A DNA stretch of 64,000 nucleotides from a bacterium. GTDB lineage: Bacteria; Orphanbacterota; Orphanbacteria; Orphanbacterales; Orphanbacteraceae. Below the pieces are notes generated by a model. That model was not told where the DNA came from. It did no database searches and saw nothing but the letters and a program-made list of their open reading frames with translations. The first letter of the stretch is position 1, and each line of letters opens with the position of its first letter. The stretch spans positions 609,892 to 673,891 of the forward strand of contig JALGYY010000017.1 in NCBI GenBank assembly GCA_025782575.1. The letters are read 5' to 3'. The position numbers were made by a program, and so were the translations under genes. This document shows positions 34,273-44,362 of this stretch, piece after piece.

Positions 34273-34692
34273 TTAACGGCTGATCCAGACACCGCTGTGT
34301 TCTCTGTAGTTCACTTTCTTCGAGCCCGAGTGGCCATTCTCGCGGTAGTGGGAGAGGAATGTCTCCCGTATGGTCTTGTACTTTTCTTCATCATCCGAAG
34401 GAAAATACCGTGTCTTCTGGTGGAGCATGCCATCGTCTTCGGAATAGAAGTAAAGTTCCACCCGTGTGACCCTTTTCACTTCCAGGCCGGAGTAGCTCGA
34501 TTCCGTGGACTCCCCCCGTTCGAACCAGAGCGACGTGCTCTTGTCGGTCACTTCGAAACCATGTCGCACTCGCATCATGTATTCCCAGAGGTCGAAAATT
34601 TCGAGGGGCACGTATCGTGCAGATAAGCGGGGTGATTCGGCTGGGGGTGGAGGAGTCGACACGGAACATCTAACGAGTTTTTCGGATGTCAT
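34273..34692 (-). CDS. Hypothetical protein
   Basis: 139 residues, no signal peptide or membrane helix. A Pro-rich start (STPPPPAESPRLSARYVPLEIFD) is followed by strands with many aromatic and charged residues (EVKRVTRVELYFYSEDDG) and a basic end. I do not recognise a family. It lies between recG and the MglA-like gene, same direction, 200 bases from the latter. Confidence 0.6.
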   Translation of the reverse strand: MTSEKLVRCSVSTPPPPAESPRLSARYVPLEIFDLWEYMMRVRHGFEVTDKSTSLWFERGESTESSYSGLEVKRVTRVELYFYSEDDGMLHQKTRYFPSDDEEKYKTIRETFLSHYRENGHSGSKKVNYREHSGVWISR

Positions 34693-34756
34693 GCTCTCCT
34701 CCTGAGGGTCCGATTCATTTATATCGAATGAGACGGAACTCTGTCAAGCGCGGGGA

Positions 34757-36744
34757 TCAGCCGGCTCGAAGAGGCTCGGACAGAGTCGATAGATTGATAT
34801 CCGAATTAAATGCCTCACGCCGAGCAGCCTCGAGAAGTTCCGTATCATGGAGAAGCCCGAGGACGGCAAGGCCGTAACGGCCATGCTGGCGGATTCCCAG
34901 AAGATCTCCGGGACCACGTATGGCGAGATCCTCTTCCGCGATGCGGAAGCCGTCCGTCTCTCTCTCGAGCGCTGCCAGCCGCTTCTGTGCGTGGTCGGTC
35001 AACTCGCCGTCGGTTGATAGATAGCAGTGGGACTGAAGTTCGCTTCGCCCGACACGGCCTCTTATCTGATGGAGCTGAGAGAGTCCGAACCGGTCGGCAT
35101 CTTCGATGATCATCACCGTCGCCCTCGGCAGATCGACGCCGACCTCGATCACAGTCGTGCAGACGAGTACATCGGATTCGCCGGCGCGAAAACGGTCAAG
35201 CGTCTCCGCTCGTTCCGCAGCAGCCATACGACCATGGAGCAGTTCCACTCGATAGTCTTTCAGAAATCCCTTTCTCAGTTTTTCCCACGCGCTCGTGGCC
35301 GCTTTAAGATCCACACGCTCCGAATCCTCCACAAGGGGAAAGAGGATGAACGCCTGCTCTCCGCATTCGACGCGTTCCTTCAGTGTTTCGTAGGCTTTCC
35401 GTCTTTCCTTCCCTGACACTTGAATCGTTCTTACCGGTTTTCTGCCGGGCGGCATCGTTCGAATGATCGAGAGATCGAGGTCGCCGTAAATGGTAAGTGC
35501 CAGTGACCGGGGGATCGGCGTCGCGGAAAGATGGAGGAAGTGAGTCCCCTCTCCCTTCGCGGGAAGCGCCCCCCTCTGTTTGACACCGAACCGATGCTGC
35601 TCATCCACGACAGCAAGGGCAAGATTGTGAAACTCGGTCCCATCCTGAATCAGCGCATGGGTTCCGACGGCGATCCTGACCACTCCCGACCGAATGGCCT
35701 CACGGATCCTTCTTTTCTCGGGAGCGGGCCGGTCGCTTGCGAGGAGTTCGACACGCATTCCCGAACGGGCAAACAGTTGACGGAAACTTGCCTCGTGCTG
35801 GCGGGCGAGAACTTCAGTCGGAACGAGGACCGCTGCCTGCCCGCCCGCTTCGAGCACATGAGCCACTGCTGCTGCTGCCACGGCCGTCTTTCCCGAACCG
35901 ACGTCCCCTAGAAGAAGCCGTTCCATCGGATGACCGGATTCCAGGTCGGAACAGATCTCACCGACGACCTTTTTCTGATCCTCTGTCAAAGTGAAGGGCA
36001 ATTCCCTTACGAAGCGATGAACGGAAAGACGCTCATTCGAGCAGGCGAACCGGGATCGCGCAGCGAGCCGCCGCTTTCGAGCAATCGCAAAGAGCGCCTG
36101 CATCCGAAAAACCTCTTCGAAGACGAACCGCCGCCTGGCCCGCTCGGCTTCTTCCGGGCTGTCCGGCATATGGATGCCCCGATACGCATCCTGCTCGCCA
36201 GGCAGATCGTTCCTGTCACGCACCCCCTCAGGAAGAGGATCATCGCCCCAGGTTTCGATCGCCTGAAGGGCCTGCCGGATAGACTTTCGTAGAATACGCT
36301 GGGGCACACCTTTGATCACCGGATACCGCGGTACGATCGATTCGAATTCGGATTCCTCACCAGGGCGAACCGACTCGAATGAGGGGTGGAGCAAACGGAG
36401 CGGCGAGCCGGAAGGTGCGCCCCGGACAATCAGGCGGGCACCCGGTTTCAGGGAGCGAGCCAGATAAGGGGCGCGAAACCATAGCGTCTTGATCGAAGCT
36501 GTGCCGTCGGAGAGAATGGCTTCTACTACCGAGTGAGCCGAATCGACTCGATTTCCACATCAAAAACCGCGGACTCACCGACTGCAGCATCTTCGAGGGA
36601 TCGCTTCTCGGCCGGAAGGATGTATTCACGCGGGAACAGGCCGAGCAGATCCCCGACCGTATCAACAGACTGTTCCCCCATTGTGGCGGCTCGCCGGGGA
36701 CCGATGCCTATGAGACAGTTAACTGGATCGGACCGTTCGATCAC
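34757..36744 (-). pseudogene. recG: ATP-dependent DNA helicase RecG, single frameshift
   Basis: The N-terminal frame starts at 36744 (MIERSDPVNCLIGIGPRR) and runs 72 codons to a double stop at 36521-36526. Just before that stop, near 36527-36531, the next frame carries straight on with SVVEAILSDGTASIKTLWF, the expected wedge-domain continuation, and continues to 34757 with the helicase motifs LLGDVGSGKTAVAAAA, VVDEQHRFGVKQR and QIRGRVGRSELQSHCYL. One inserted base near CTCACTCGG restores a normal RecG of ~675 residues. RecG remodels stalled forks. It is either a recent inactivating deletion or a sequence error; nothing else in the gene is damaged. Starts 3 bases after the FG-GAP gene. Confidence 0.85.
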
Positions 36745-36747
36745 TCT

Positions 36748-38325
36748 TTACTCGCCACCCATCGATTCCCATCGGAGGAGATAGATCTCCCCCGAGTCGT
36801 GCCTCTCGTCATTCGGTCCGTCACCGAGCATCGTGGCGGCGAAAACCAGCCTCTCTCCTCCGAGCAGACCGTGAGCGATCGAAGTTGCGATCTTGTCGTT
36901 TCGGGACGGTCCGAGCATGGAGAGGTCGCCCCCTCCCTCTCCCAGGTCTACGCGGGGGCGGAGATTTCCCTGCCGCGAACCGAGCAAGAGATAGATCATC
37001 CCCGCGTCTTCCCGGCCGCCTCCGGGCCCGTCGTTCATCAATGATGCGAGAAACAGATCGGCGTAAGAGTCATTGTTCCAGTCGTAGAGATCCGTTACTG
37101 AGCCGAGCTGGTCTCCCGGCAGGGCGCCGAACACGGTCATCTCCGCGGAGTAAGTGAGATCGATCGCATGATCGGTTCGAATCGAGCGCTTGCCGAAGAG
37201 CACGTACACTTCACCGCACTTGTCCCTCTGGTTCCCCGGACCGTCGGCAAGATTGGCGCCGATAGCGAGATCATCGATCCCGTCGCCGTCGATATCGCCA
37301 AGTGCCACGGAGACCCCCGCCGCATCGTACTCATCGGCACCGTAGATCGTCAGCTCCCCCCCCTCGGCGATTGTCCGCTTCCCCTCGAAACGCTGACCGC
37401 TCCTGCCGAAGATGACGTATGTTTCGCCGGCGTTCGTCCGGCCGTTGGCCGGGCCGTCCGCGAAGCCGCATCCGAATACGATGTCAGGAATGTCGTCGCC
37501 GTTCCAGTCGCCCGTGGTCATCGCGGTACCGAGTCCGTCCGACTCGTCGAACCCATGCATCACGGGGAACTCCTCTTCAAGAAGATCATACTCGCGATAA
37601 AAATTATCTTTTGAGTCACCATATACAATGTAAACGGCGCCGGCGTCCCGCTCCTCGTCATGCTCACCGTCCGCGCCGACAGCAGCGAGGAGCAGATCGT
37701 CTCTCCCGTCTCCATCGAGATCATCGACGACGATGCGACGCCCGAGCCGGTCTCCAGGTTCTTCTCCGTAGAAGACGATATCAGCCGCGTCACGAAGATC
37801 AACTTCCTCCTGGACGCCGCCGTCCGAATTCCCGAGAACGAGAAAAACCTCCCCCCCGCGGTGGCGGAGTGAATCGGCAGGGCCGTTGGCATAACGAGCG
37901 CCTACAAGAAGATCGGGAACACCGTCACCATCGAAGTCACCCGTATCAATGGAGGAACCGATCCTGTCTCCGGGACGGCCGCCATAAATCACACTCAGCC
38001 CGGTCTCCTCTCCCTGCTCCCGCTCGACCGGCCGGCCGAAGAAGACGTACACTTCACCGGAGCGGGGGCGTTCGTTTTGCCTCCCGTCGGCGAGCCAGGC
38101 GCCGAGGATGACTTCGTCAAACCCGTCACCGTTCAAGTCAGCAAAGCGGGCCTGCACTCCAAGCTCATCCCCCACCTCGGCCCCGATAAACCGGAAATCC
38201 GCTCTCTTCCGCAAATCCATGGAAACATTGGCCTGCTCATCAGACGCAGCGGCGGGACTCCAGAAACTGAGGAACATCCAACCGATCGCAAAGAGAACGG
38301 GCTTCACCACATGTAGCGTATTCAT
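36748..38325 (-). CDS. Exported FG-GAP repeat (integrin-alpha-like beta-propeller) protein
   Basis: About 525 residues from the ATG at 38325, overlapping the DapF-like stop by 4 bases. Signal peptide NTLHVVKPVLFAIGWMFL...AAA. Six or seven repeats follow with calcium loops of the type DLNGDGFDEVILGA, DFDGDGVPDLLVGA, DLDGDGRDDLLLAA and DIDGDGIDDLAIGA, alternating with VYVFFGR/VYIVYG strands. They form a calcium-bound propeller on the cell surface, usually for adhesion. No catalytic domain or sorting tail is seen. Confidence 0.85.
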   Translation of the reverse strand: MNTLHVVKPVLFAIGWMFLSFWSPAAASDEQANVSMDLRKRADFRFIGAEVGDELGVQARFADLNGDGFDEVILGAWLADGRQNERPRSGEVYVFFGRPVEREQGEETGLSVIYGGRPGDRIGSSIDTGDFDGDGVPDLLVGARYANGPADSLRHRGGEVFLVLGNSDGGVQEEVDLRDAADIVFYGEEPGDRLGRRIVVDDLDGDGRDDLLLAAVGADGEHDEERDAGAVYIVYGDSKDNFYREYDLLEEEFPVMHGFDESDGLGTAMTTGDWNGDDIPDIVFGCGFADGPANGRTNAGETYVIFGRSGQRFEGKRTIAEGGELTIYGADEYDAAGVSVALGDIDGDGIDDLAIGANLADGPGNQRDKCGEVYVLFGKRSIRTDHAIDLTYSAEMTVFGALPGDQLGSVTDLYDWNNDSYADLFLASLMNDGPGGGREDAGMIYLLLGSRQGNLRPRVDLGEGGGDLSMLGPSRNDKIATSIAHGLLGGERLVFAATMLGDGPNDERHDSGEIYLLRWESMGGE

Positions 38326-39149
38326 TGCATATCCATCCATAGCTTGAGGGGTGCGTTACCGTCGAAGACTCGTTCACAGGGGCCGGCGAGAGCAAAGCCC
38401 CCCTCCGACTCCCGGAGATTCAGATTCCCTCCTTCGAGGATCACCGTCGCCTCGCTCCCCACAATACCCCTCTTTCGTGCCACTGCAAAGGCGGCGGATG
38501 CTCCGGTACCGGAGGAGGCGGTGCGACCAGCCCCCCGCTCCCAGACGAGAACAACCAATTCGCCCTCTCCCCGGAGGCTCACGAACTCCACATTGGTCCG
38601 CTCCGGGAAACGGGAATGGTTCTCGATCTGTGGACCGAGATCGAGCCAGTTACTCGCACTCCAACCCTCCAGCAGCACAGCGTGGGGATTGCCGACCGAA
38701 ACAACATGGACCGGTACTATACCTGCCTCGACAGAGAGCTCGATCGGTTCACACCCCGTACTTTCCGGAAACGTGGCCGGAGGAAACCTTGATTCCAGAA
38801 CGGCCATCTGACCGGCCCTCTCCTGAAGGACGTGCCCCGAAACACCGGCCAACGTCTCGAGAGAGATACTCGCACCGGGTCCGCTCTCTTCACCCAGAAG
38901 ATGAGCGGCTGCGCACCGGAGGCCGTTCCCGGAAATCTCCGCCTCACTCCCGTCGGCATTGAAGACTCGTACGCGGCTCTCGGCTTTGTCGGACCGCTCG
39001 AGAATCAGGAGACCGTCCGCCCCGATTCCCGCCCGCCTGTCGCAGAGAGCCCGGGCCGCCCGCTCCAGGTCATGCAACGCGCGAGTTCGTGCATCGATGA
39101 TCAGAAAATCATTTTGAAGAGCGTGCCACTTGGTGAAAGGAATCGACAT
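38322..39149 (-). CDS. DapF-like (diaminopimelate epimerase family), catalytic Cys pair replaced by Ser
   Basis: About 275 residues from the ATG at 39149 (MSIPFTKWHALQNDFLIID, the usual DapF N-terminus). NADGSEAEISGNGLRC aligns with the first active-site block, where the catalytic residue is Cys in classical DapF (CGNG) and Ser here. RTASSGTGASAAFA aligns with the second (ACGTGA), again Ser for Cys. DapF inverts LL- to meso-diaminopimelate by two-base chemistry with these thiols. The paired change suggests another substrate or a variant mechanism rather than random decay, since the rest is intact. First gene of an operon with the FG-GAP protein and recG. Confidence 0.8.
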   Translation of the reverse strand: MSIPFTKWHALQNDFLIIDARTRALHDLERAARALCDRRAGIGADGLLILERSDKAESRVRVFNADGSEAEISGNGLRCAAAHLLGEESGPGASISLETLAGVSGHVLQERAGQMAVLESRFPPATFPESTGCEPIELSVEAGIVPVHVVSVGNPHAVLLEGWSASNWLDLGPQIENHSRFPERTNVEFVSLRGEGELVVLVWERGAGRTASSGTGASAAFAVARKRGIVGSEATVILEGGNLNLRESEGGFALAGPCERVFDGNAPLKLWMDMQ

Positions 39150-39229
39150 ACCACCGATCGTAGGGCATTTACGAAGGCAATTGCAAATCGTACGACTTCG
39201 GGGCGCATTGCCCGACATCCGGCGCCCGG

Positions 39230-39258
39230 TTGACACTCATCATGACCGCGCGTATGGT
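39230..39258 (+). promoter_or_regulatory. Sigma-70-type promoter, possibly giving a leaderless mRNA
   Basis: Perfect TTGACA (39230-39235), 17-base spacer, TATGGT (39253-39258). The ATG at 39265 is where transcription would be expected to start. The intergenic space from the divergent DapF-like gene is 115 bases. Confidence 0.5.
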
Positions 39259-39264
39259 CCGGGT

Positions 39265-40326
39265 ATGAAACTGAGTTTTCTACCCGCCATTTCCACCGCG
39301 CTGGCGCTGTTTGTCGGCGCGGCTGCCGGCCAGTCCTCCACCAGTGATTTTTCCGACGAAAGCCGTCTCGCACTCCACCCGTTTTTATCCTACACGGCCT
39401 CAGGACAGGCCATGGGCAATGCGGTCGGCTCTCTTCCCGGCCATCCTTCCAACCCCTGGGTCAATCCGGCCGGAATGGCGTTTCGCGAAGGACTCCTGAT
39501 TTATGGGGCGCCGAACGATGAGGTGAACGACTTCCTCGATGATCGTGATCGATCGTTCAGCGCCATGTATCGCCTGTCGAAGAGCAATGCGGTGGGTGGC
39601 GGGCTGATTGTAAGGGACCGGTCGATCAGACTCGATCGGCCGGTAGGGAAGTACGACATCCTGGAGAAGGCTCTACTGCTATCGTACGCCCGGCGGATGG
39701 GCGAGAACTGGGGAGCCGGACTCTCCGTGATCGGCTATCAACACAGCTCTGACCTGGATACTCTCGATGGAGAAACGGCGTTTGCCGTAACGGTCGGGTT
39801 TCTCGCCAGGAGCGAGATCGTCCTCGGTGACGAATTCCCGGTGGAAACAAGGCTCGGCTTCTCGCTCGCTAACTTCGGATCTACGTTCGACATCGGCACA
39901 AGGGAAGCCGACCTCCCGCTCTACTCCCGCATCGGTTACTCCATGAACTACAAGAAGGACCACGCGAGCCAGATTACTGTAGCGGCCGACATCTACAGTG
40001 TGCTCCGCGATAAAGCGGCCGATCAGGCAGCCTCCGCCGATCCCGATTTGGAAACGACCAACATCACAGACAGGCTCGGTTGGGGTGTAGGGGTCGAGGC
40101 AAAACTGAGCGGCGTCGTGGCGCTCCGATTGGGCTATCTTGCCGATGACGACGTCACCCCCGACGGCCGTTCCGGCGGCACCTTCGGTTTTGGTGTGGGC
40201 CATGAGATACTGAAGGGCATCGGAGGAATGGTGGAGTATGCGAGGGCTCCCGCCTCACCAAGCGACACGGCGGATCACATCGGCGTCCGGTTCTACATGA
40301 TCCCCGGCCGGCTCACTCTCGAATAA
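39265..40326 (+). CDS. PorV/UPF0164-like outer-membrane beta-barrel protein
   Basis: About 353 residues from the ATG at 39265, which gives the signal peptide MKLSFLPAISTALALFVGA; the longer frame upstream has no function. After the signal, AMGNAVGSLPGHPSNPWVNPAGMA is the mark of the PorV/PorQ/UPF0164 group (early Gly-Asn-Pro-A region). Many amphipathic strands follow to a C-terminal HIGVRFYMIPGRLTL. In Bacteroidetes PorV is part of type IX secretion; here it may serve export of the FlgD-tailed proteins, which is inference. Convergent with the next gene, 22 bases apart. Confidence 0.75.
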   Translation: MKLSFLPAISTALALFVGAAAGQSSTSDFSDESRLALHPFLSYTASGQAMGNAVGSLPGHPSNPWVNPAGMAFREGLLIYGAPNDEVNDFLDDRDRSFSAMYRLSKSNAVGGGLIVRDRSIRLDRPVGKYDILEKALLLSYARRMGENWGAGLSVIGYQHSSDLDTLDGETAFAVTVGFLARSEIVLGDEFPVETRLGFSLANFGSTFDIGTREADLPLYSRIGYSMNYKKDHASQITVAADIYSVLRDKAADQAASADPDLETTNITDRLGWGVGVEAKLSGVVALRLGYLADDDVTPDGRSGGTFGFGVGHEILKGIGGMVEYARAPASPSDTADHIGVRFYMIPGRLTLE

Positions 40327-40348
40327 AGTGCAACGCTTGATCGGCGCT

Positions 40349-41185
40349 TTAACGCGGCAGGCAGATCTTCCCGGCGAATTCGAAAGCACTCACCTGTAGC
40401 AGACCGTACACACCGGTTTCACGCCGTGTGTTCTTCCCGGTAGTCTCCGTCAGAAATCCGCCGAGAGCGACCTGCTTGCCGGTCGAAGAGATCCCTTCGA
40501 GAAGAAGATTGACACCGTTTTCGTTGATCGGCTCCAGTTCAATCTTAACTGAATCGGCCTCGAGGAAGTAGTGGACGATCTCTGCCGGCAGGGGCGTTTC
40601 CAATGTATCCGCAAACTCATCCTCTTCACCGCCTGAGTCAGAATCGATGAGGTCATCGGGGTCAACGATCTCGACAACACGCTCGAGATGCCCGATTACC
40701 CAGATCTGCTCGTTCTTGATGTCATCCGGCGGACCATTCTCTTTCCAGTCGGCCAGCTTCATTTTCGTGAAGTAGGAGGTGGTGTACGTCTTCTTCTCTA
40801 CCAGCGTGGGAAGGTCCGAGTCGGCCAGGATCCAGCTGATCGGCCGGCGCAGCCCCTCAACTTCCAGAGCCTGGAGGCGTAGATGAGGATAGGGATAGCC
40901 CCACTTCTTGACTAGGAATGCGGGATCGGAGTCGAGTGTCTCGAGCGTGTCTTCGAGGCCATCGCCGGATAGAATCTGGAACTGATTGCCGTCCCGAAGA
41001 AGCGCGTAGTCCTTTTCAATTGCGACGATTTCCGGACTCACCAGCCGGAAAGTCTCCGTTTCGCTCACAACAGAGCCTGAAGCGATCTGGGATAGGGTAG
41101 CGTCCTCGTATTCTTCCTCACCACCTAGCAGGCCGCAGGAAGTGACAAGCAGGATAACGGGAAAGACAAACCGTAGAATTCGCAT
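40349..41185 (-). CDS. Lipoprotein of unknown function
   Basis: 278 residues. Lipoprotein signal RILRFVFPVILLVTSC with Cys at 17. The rest is acidic, with alternating strands (LVSPEIVAIEKDYALLRDG) and an Asp/Glu stretch (SDSGGEEDEF). No known family. The following gene (41294) is on the same strand; 108 bases separate them. Confidence 0.65.
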   Translation of the reverse strand: MRILRFVFPVILLVTSCGLLGGEEEYEDATLSQIASGSVVSETETFRLVSPEIVAIEKDYALLRDGNQFQILSGDGLEDTLETLDSDPAFLVKKWGYPYPHLRLQALEVEGLRRPISWILADSDLPTLVEKKTYTTSYFTKMKLADWKENGPPDDIKNEQIWVIGHLERVVEIVDPDDLIDSDSGGEEDEFADTLETPLPAEIVHYFLEADSVKIELEPINENGVNLLLEGISSTGKQVALGGFLTETTGKNTRRETGVYGLLQVSAFEFAGKICLPR

Positions 41186-41293
41186 AGCACTCCGGTCCGT
41201 AAAGTGAACAAGAAATCAGAGCGAAAAGCGTAGCAATCGCTCCGTCGGAGTGTCAATCGAATTGTCCGTATGATGGGGGGTGTTCGAGAAAAA

Positions 41294-43174
41294 TCAGCGT
41301 ACGAGAACCATGCTGCCCGTGACCGCGTTTCCATTCGACTCCAGCCGGTAAAAATAGCGGCCGCTTGCGTTGGACCGGCCGTTCCTGTCGGTGCCGTCCC
41401 ATGTAAATGCGGCGTCTCCCGCCGGAATCTCCCCGTCGAAGAGAATCTGAACGAGCCGGCCGGCAGAAGAATAGACCGCCACTCTCCCCCTGATATCGGA
41501 GAGGAGCTGGAGATGGATCTCGGTTCGGGGATTGAAGGGATTCGGGCGGGCGTCATGCCCGATCACGATAGACGGGAGTGAGAGACCGGGAATACTTACA
41601 CCTGTAGCGCCATGAATCTCGATGCTGCCTTCGAAGAATGCCGCCGAAGGGCGGCCTACCGAATTCACCCCACGCACTTCCAGCCAGTAGAGTCCGGTGT
41701 CCGGCGCCGCCGGTTCGAAATGAAAGCTCTCGAGCCCGCCGTCCCAGGTGCTGTCATCAGGGATCGCTTCGATCCAGTCACCGCCATCGAGCCTGTACTC
41801 GACTGAAGCGATTCTGTTGATCGAGACGGCGTGACCATATCCGACCGGGTTCAAATTCGGGATCGGCACGACCGAAGCCTGGCCCTCCACGAGAGCAGTA
41901 CTGCTCTTTCCGATGGCGAGAACCGATACGGTCGGCTCCGTATCCGAAACGTCCGGGATCCCATCCCCGTCAGCATCCACCCACCCGATCTGCCCTCTGG
42001 TCGAACTGGAGATCTCGGCAAAGTCGAGCGGCACGCTGCGCATGATCGAAAACGGCACGTCTTCCAGGCAGCTGCCGTACTGGCTGTTCTCGTTTCGATA
42101 TCGCAGGTAACCGCTTTCAGCATCACACGGAGTTGCGGCACTGTAGTACTCATCCAGCGCGTAAAAGATGTGACCCACTTCGTGGGCGCATACAGAGGAG
42201 AAGTTTTCCTGCCCCCACCCATCATTGTCCAGGGTGAGCACCAGGAATGGCCCGCCGAGATAGGAATAGGCAAAGTGCCCCGAAGCGAACATGCCGTCCG
42301 GGTCGTTCGATGAGTCAACGACGAAGAGAAGGAATGCCCAATCCGCTCCATGGCGGGACTTCAGATCGTTGACGAAATTCTGAGCCTTCGTGAATCGATC
42401 GGGGCCTCCGTAACCAAGGTTGGACAAGACCTCATCTACCCAGAGCGCCTCATCACTCTGGGGACGTTCAATCGGCTCATAGGATGTGGGGACGGCAAAG
42501 TGATATTCATACGTAAATGACAGCGGTTCAAAATCAGTCTGACCGCCCCACCAGTTCATTGCTTCCGTCACATGGGCGGCGATATGATCTGACTCCTCCT
42601 GTGTCCAGTCTTCTGTAGACGGGTCGATCATACCGTTCGATTCAGGTGTGATAACGGCAATGGCGATCTTGCCCAGAAAAAATTCGCTGCCGTCCCAGAA
42701 GCCCGCACCGTAGGGACCGTAATCAGTCGGCCCGGCGCTTTTCTGTGCCCCCTCCGGTACGTCCCGCAGATTCGGGTTCCTGACGATCACGCAGTTGCTG
42801 AGAGGTTGACCGGTTTTGGCCTGACCCGGGGTAGATACCAGGCGGGGCTTGACCATCCGGTTCCACGCCTGCTCGGCAGGTCCGGATGGAGCGGCGATCG
42901 GGGCATCATATACAGCCCATCCTGCCGGAAGTGCGTCTCGCAGCTCATCCCACCGATCCTCGTCAACATCGACAATCATGTGGCCGGAAGGAAAAGTATG
43001 ACGTACCGCACCGCCGGACAGCTTCACCGCGTTCTCCCCATGGGTAAGGGCGACCGTACCTGCTGGCCGCGACAGAAGGAGAGGTGAGCCAGGAAGGCTC
43101 GTTGGAGAGATCAAGACACACAGGACGATCGCCCAACCCATGGAGAGACGTGCTGTTCCGGATTTCGAATGCAT
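41294..43174 (-). CDS. Secreted zinc metallopeptidase-like protein with FlgD-like C-terminus
   Basis: 626 residues. Signal peptide (LSMGWAIVLCVLISPTSL). Near residue 331, SVCAHEVGHIFYALDEYY has the zincin HExGH motif with a downstream acidic/aromatic region expected for the third ligand. The middle also has a calcium-type DADGDGIPD loop and Ig-like strands. The end carries ARPNPFNPRTEIHL and FTWDGTDRNGRSNASGRYFY, the same sorting-type domain as the hydrolase at 2580. It is probably exported to the surface or medium. Confidence 0.78.
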   Translation of the reverse strand: MHSKSGTARLSMGWAIVLCVLISPTSLPGSPLLLSRPAGTVALTHGENAVKLSGGAVRHTFPSGHMIVDVDEDRWDELRDALPAGWAVYDAPIAAPSGPAEQAWNRMVKPRLVSTPGQAKTGQPLSNCVIVRNPNLRDVPEGAQKSAGPTDYGPYGAGFWDGSEFFLGKIAIAVITPESNGMIDPSTEDWTQEESDHIAAHVTEAMNWWGGQTDFEPLSFTYEYHFAVPTSYEPIERPQSDEALWVDEVLSNLGYGGPDRFTKAQNFVNDLKSRHGADWAFLLFVVDSSNDPDGMFASGHFAYSYLGGPFLVLTLDNDGWGQENFSSVCAHEVGHIFYALDEYYSAATPCDAESGYLRYRNENSQYGSCLEDVPFSIMRSVPLDFAEISSSTRGQIGWVDADGDGIPDVSDTEPTVSVLAIGKSSTALVEGQASVVPIPNLNPVGYGHAVSINRIASVEYRLDGGDWIEAIPDDSTWDGGLESFHFEPAAPDTGLYWLEVRGVNSVGRPSAAFFEGSIEIHGATGVSIPGLSLPSIVIGHDARPNPFNPRTEIHLQLLSDIRGRVAVYSSAGRLVQILFDGEIPAGDAAFTWDGTDRNGRSNASGRYFYRLESNGNAVTGSMVLVR

Positions 43175-43474
43175 GAGCCCCTCCCCTGAGAACGGGAAGG
43201 TGCAACGTTGGTGCCAGACAGGTGGAGAAGCTCAATCTTTGAACTGCCCCTATCGTCCTTGTTTTCAATAGCTTACAGACTCGGATCACGAACATTCTTC
43301 ACGAATGGATCCCACATGGTCCGAGGGCCGTTCGAATGACGTTTCTTGCAAGAGCGGCAGGGCGGAACGCAACGGAACAACCTCTGACTTGCCGGGTGCA
43401 TGAAAAGAGCCGATACTCATCGGGAATCGATCGTATTCAACTACAACGAGTTCATTGGCAAGGAGAACCGGAAG
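43175..43474. other. Divergent intergenic region
   Basis: 300 bases between the metallopeptidase and the beta-helix gene. Apart from the ribosome site AAGGAG before 43475 I see no gene, repeat or convincing promoter. Confidence 0.5.
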
Positions 43475-44353
43475 ATGAAAGCACTCGGGATTGTGGCTGC
43501 TGCCGCATTGATGATTATGGTTCACAGCGCGCCGGCGGCGATTCTGGAGGTCGGCAAAGACGGCGAGGCGAAAGCGTCGGATCTTCGCGGCGCCATCCTG
43601 GACGCCCAGGAAGGGGATACCGTCCTCGTCTATCCGGGAACCTACGAAGAGGCCTACGCGATTATCAACGGGAAGAACATCACACTAAAAAGCGTGGCCG
43701 GACCGGAGAAGACAATCCTGGACGGGGGTGCACTGAACCAGATACTGACCTGCAAGAAGGTCTCCCGTGAGACGGTAATCGAGGGTTTTACTTTCCGGCG
43801 GGGCATGACCAAAAGATACGGCGGCGCCATCAACGTCGCTCAGAAATCGAAACCGACGATTCGAAATAACATTTTCGAGGCATGCGAAGCGGGAATCGGC
43901 GGGGCGATTTATCTGAGTCCCAGGGCCGATGCTTTAGTCGAGAACAATCTCTTCATAAAGAATATTGCCGGATCATGGGGAGGAGCGCTCTACGCGCAGG
44001 TCTCTTCTCCCGTGATCAGGAACAACACATTCGCGGGGAACAATTCTGAGCAAATGGGGAGTGCCGTCGCATTCCACCAGTGTACCGGAGAGATTACGGG
44101 GAACATATTCGCCGACCAGCTCGGACTGGCGACGATCCTGCTGATGAACAAGAATTGCAAACCTGAAATCACATGCAACGGGTTCTGGAACAACGCCGGC
44201 GAAATTATCGGTGTCGACCAGGGTGCGCCGCTCCTCGCTGACTCGAAGATGAGTACCAAAGATCCTCTCTTTTCCGATACGGAGTCTTATGGACTTTCTC
44301 CGAAGTCACCCTATCTGACGAATGGTGATTGCGGTCGACTCGGCTGGCGGTGA
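43475..44353 (+). CDS. Exported right-handed beta-helix protein
   Basis: About 292 residues from the ATG at 43475, which follows AAGGAG and starts a signal peptide (MKALGIVAAAALMIMVHSAPA). Parallel beta-helix rungs are clear: VLVYPGTYEEAY, TLKSVAGPEKTILDGG, PTIRNNIFEACEAGIGGAIYL, ALVENNLFIKNIAGSWGGALY. Such folds occur in polysaccharide lyases and surface adhesins. No lyase active site is evident. Convergent with the M50 gene, 10 bases apart. Confidence 0.8.
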   Translation: MKALGIVAAAALMIMVHSAPAAILEVGKDGEAKASDLRGAILDAQEGDTVLVYPGTYEEAYAIINGKNITLKSVAGPEKTILDGGALNQILTCKKVSRETVIEGFTFRRGMTKRYGGAINVAQKSKPTIRNNIFEACEAGIGGAIYLSPRADALVENNLFIKNIAGSWGGALYAQVSSPVIRNNTFAGNNSEQMGSAVAFHQCTGEITGNIFADQLGLATILLMNKNCKPEITCNGFWNNAGEIIGVDQGAPLLADSKMSTKDPLFSDTESYGLSPKSPYLTNGDCGRLGWR

Positions 44354-44362
44354 CCCTCACGA

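Noticed and set aside
40330-40350. Bidirectional terminator between convergent genes
   Set aside because: Only an imperfect AAAGTGC/GCGCTTT stem and three T are present; too weak to call.
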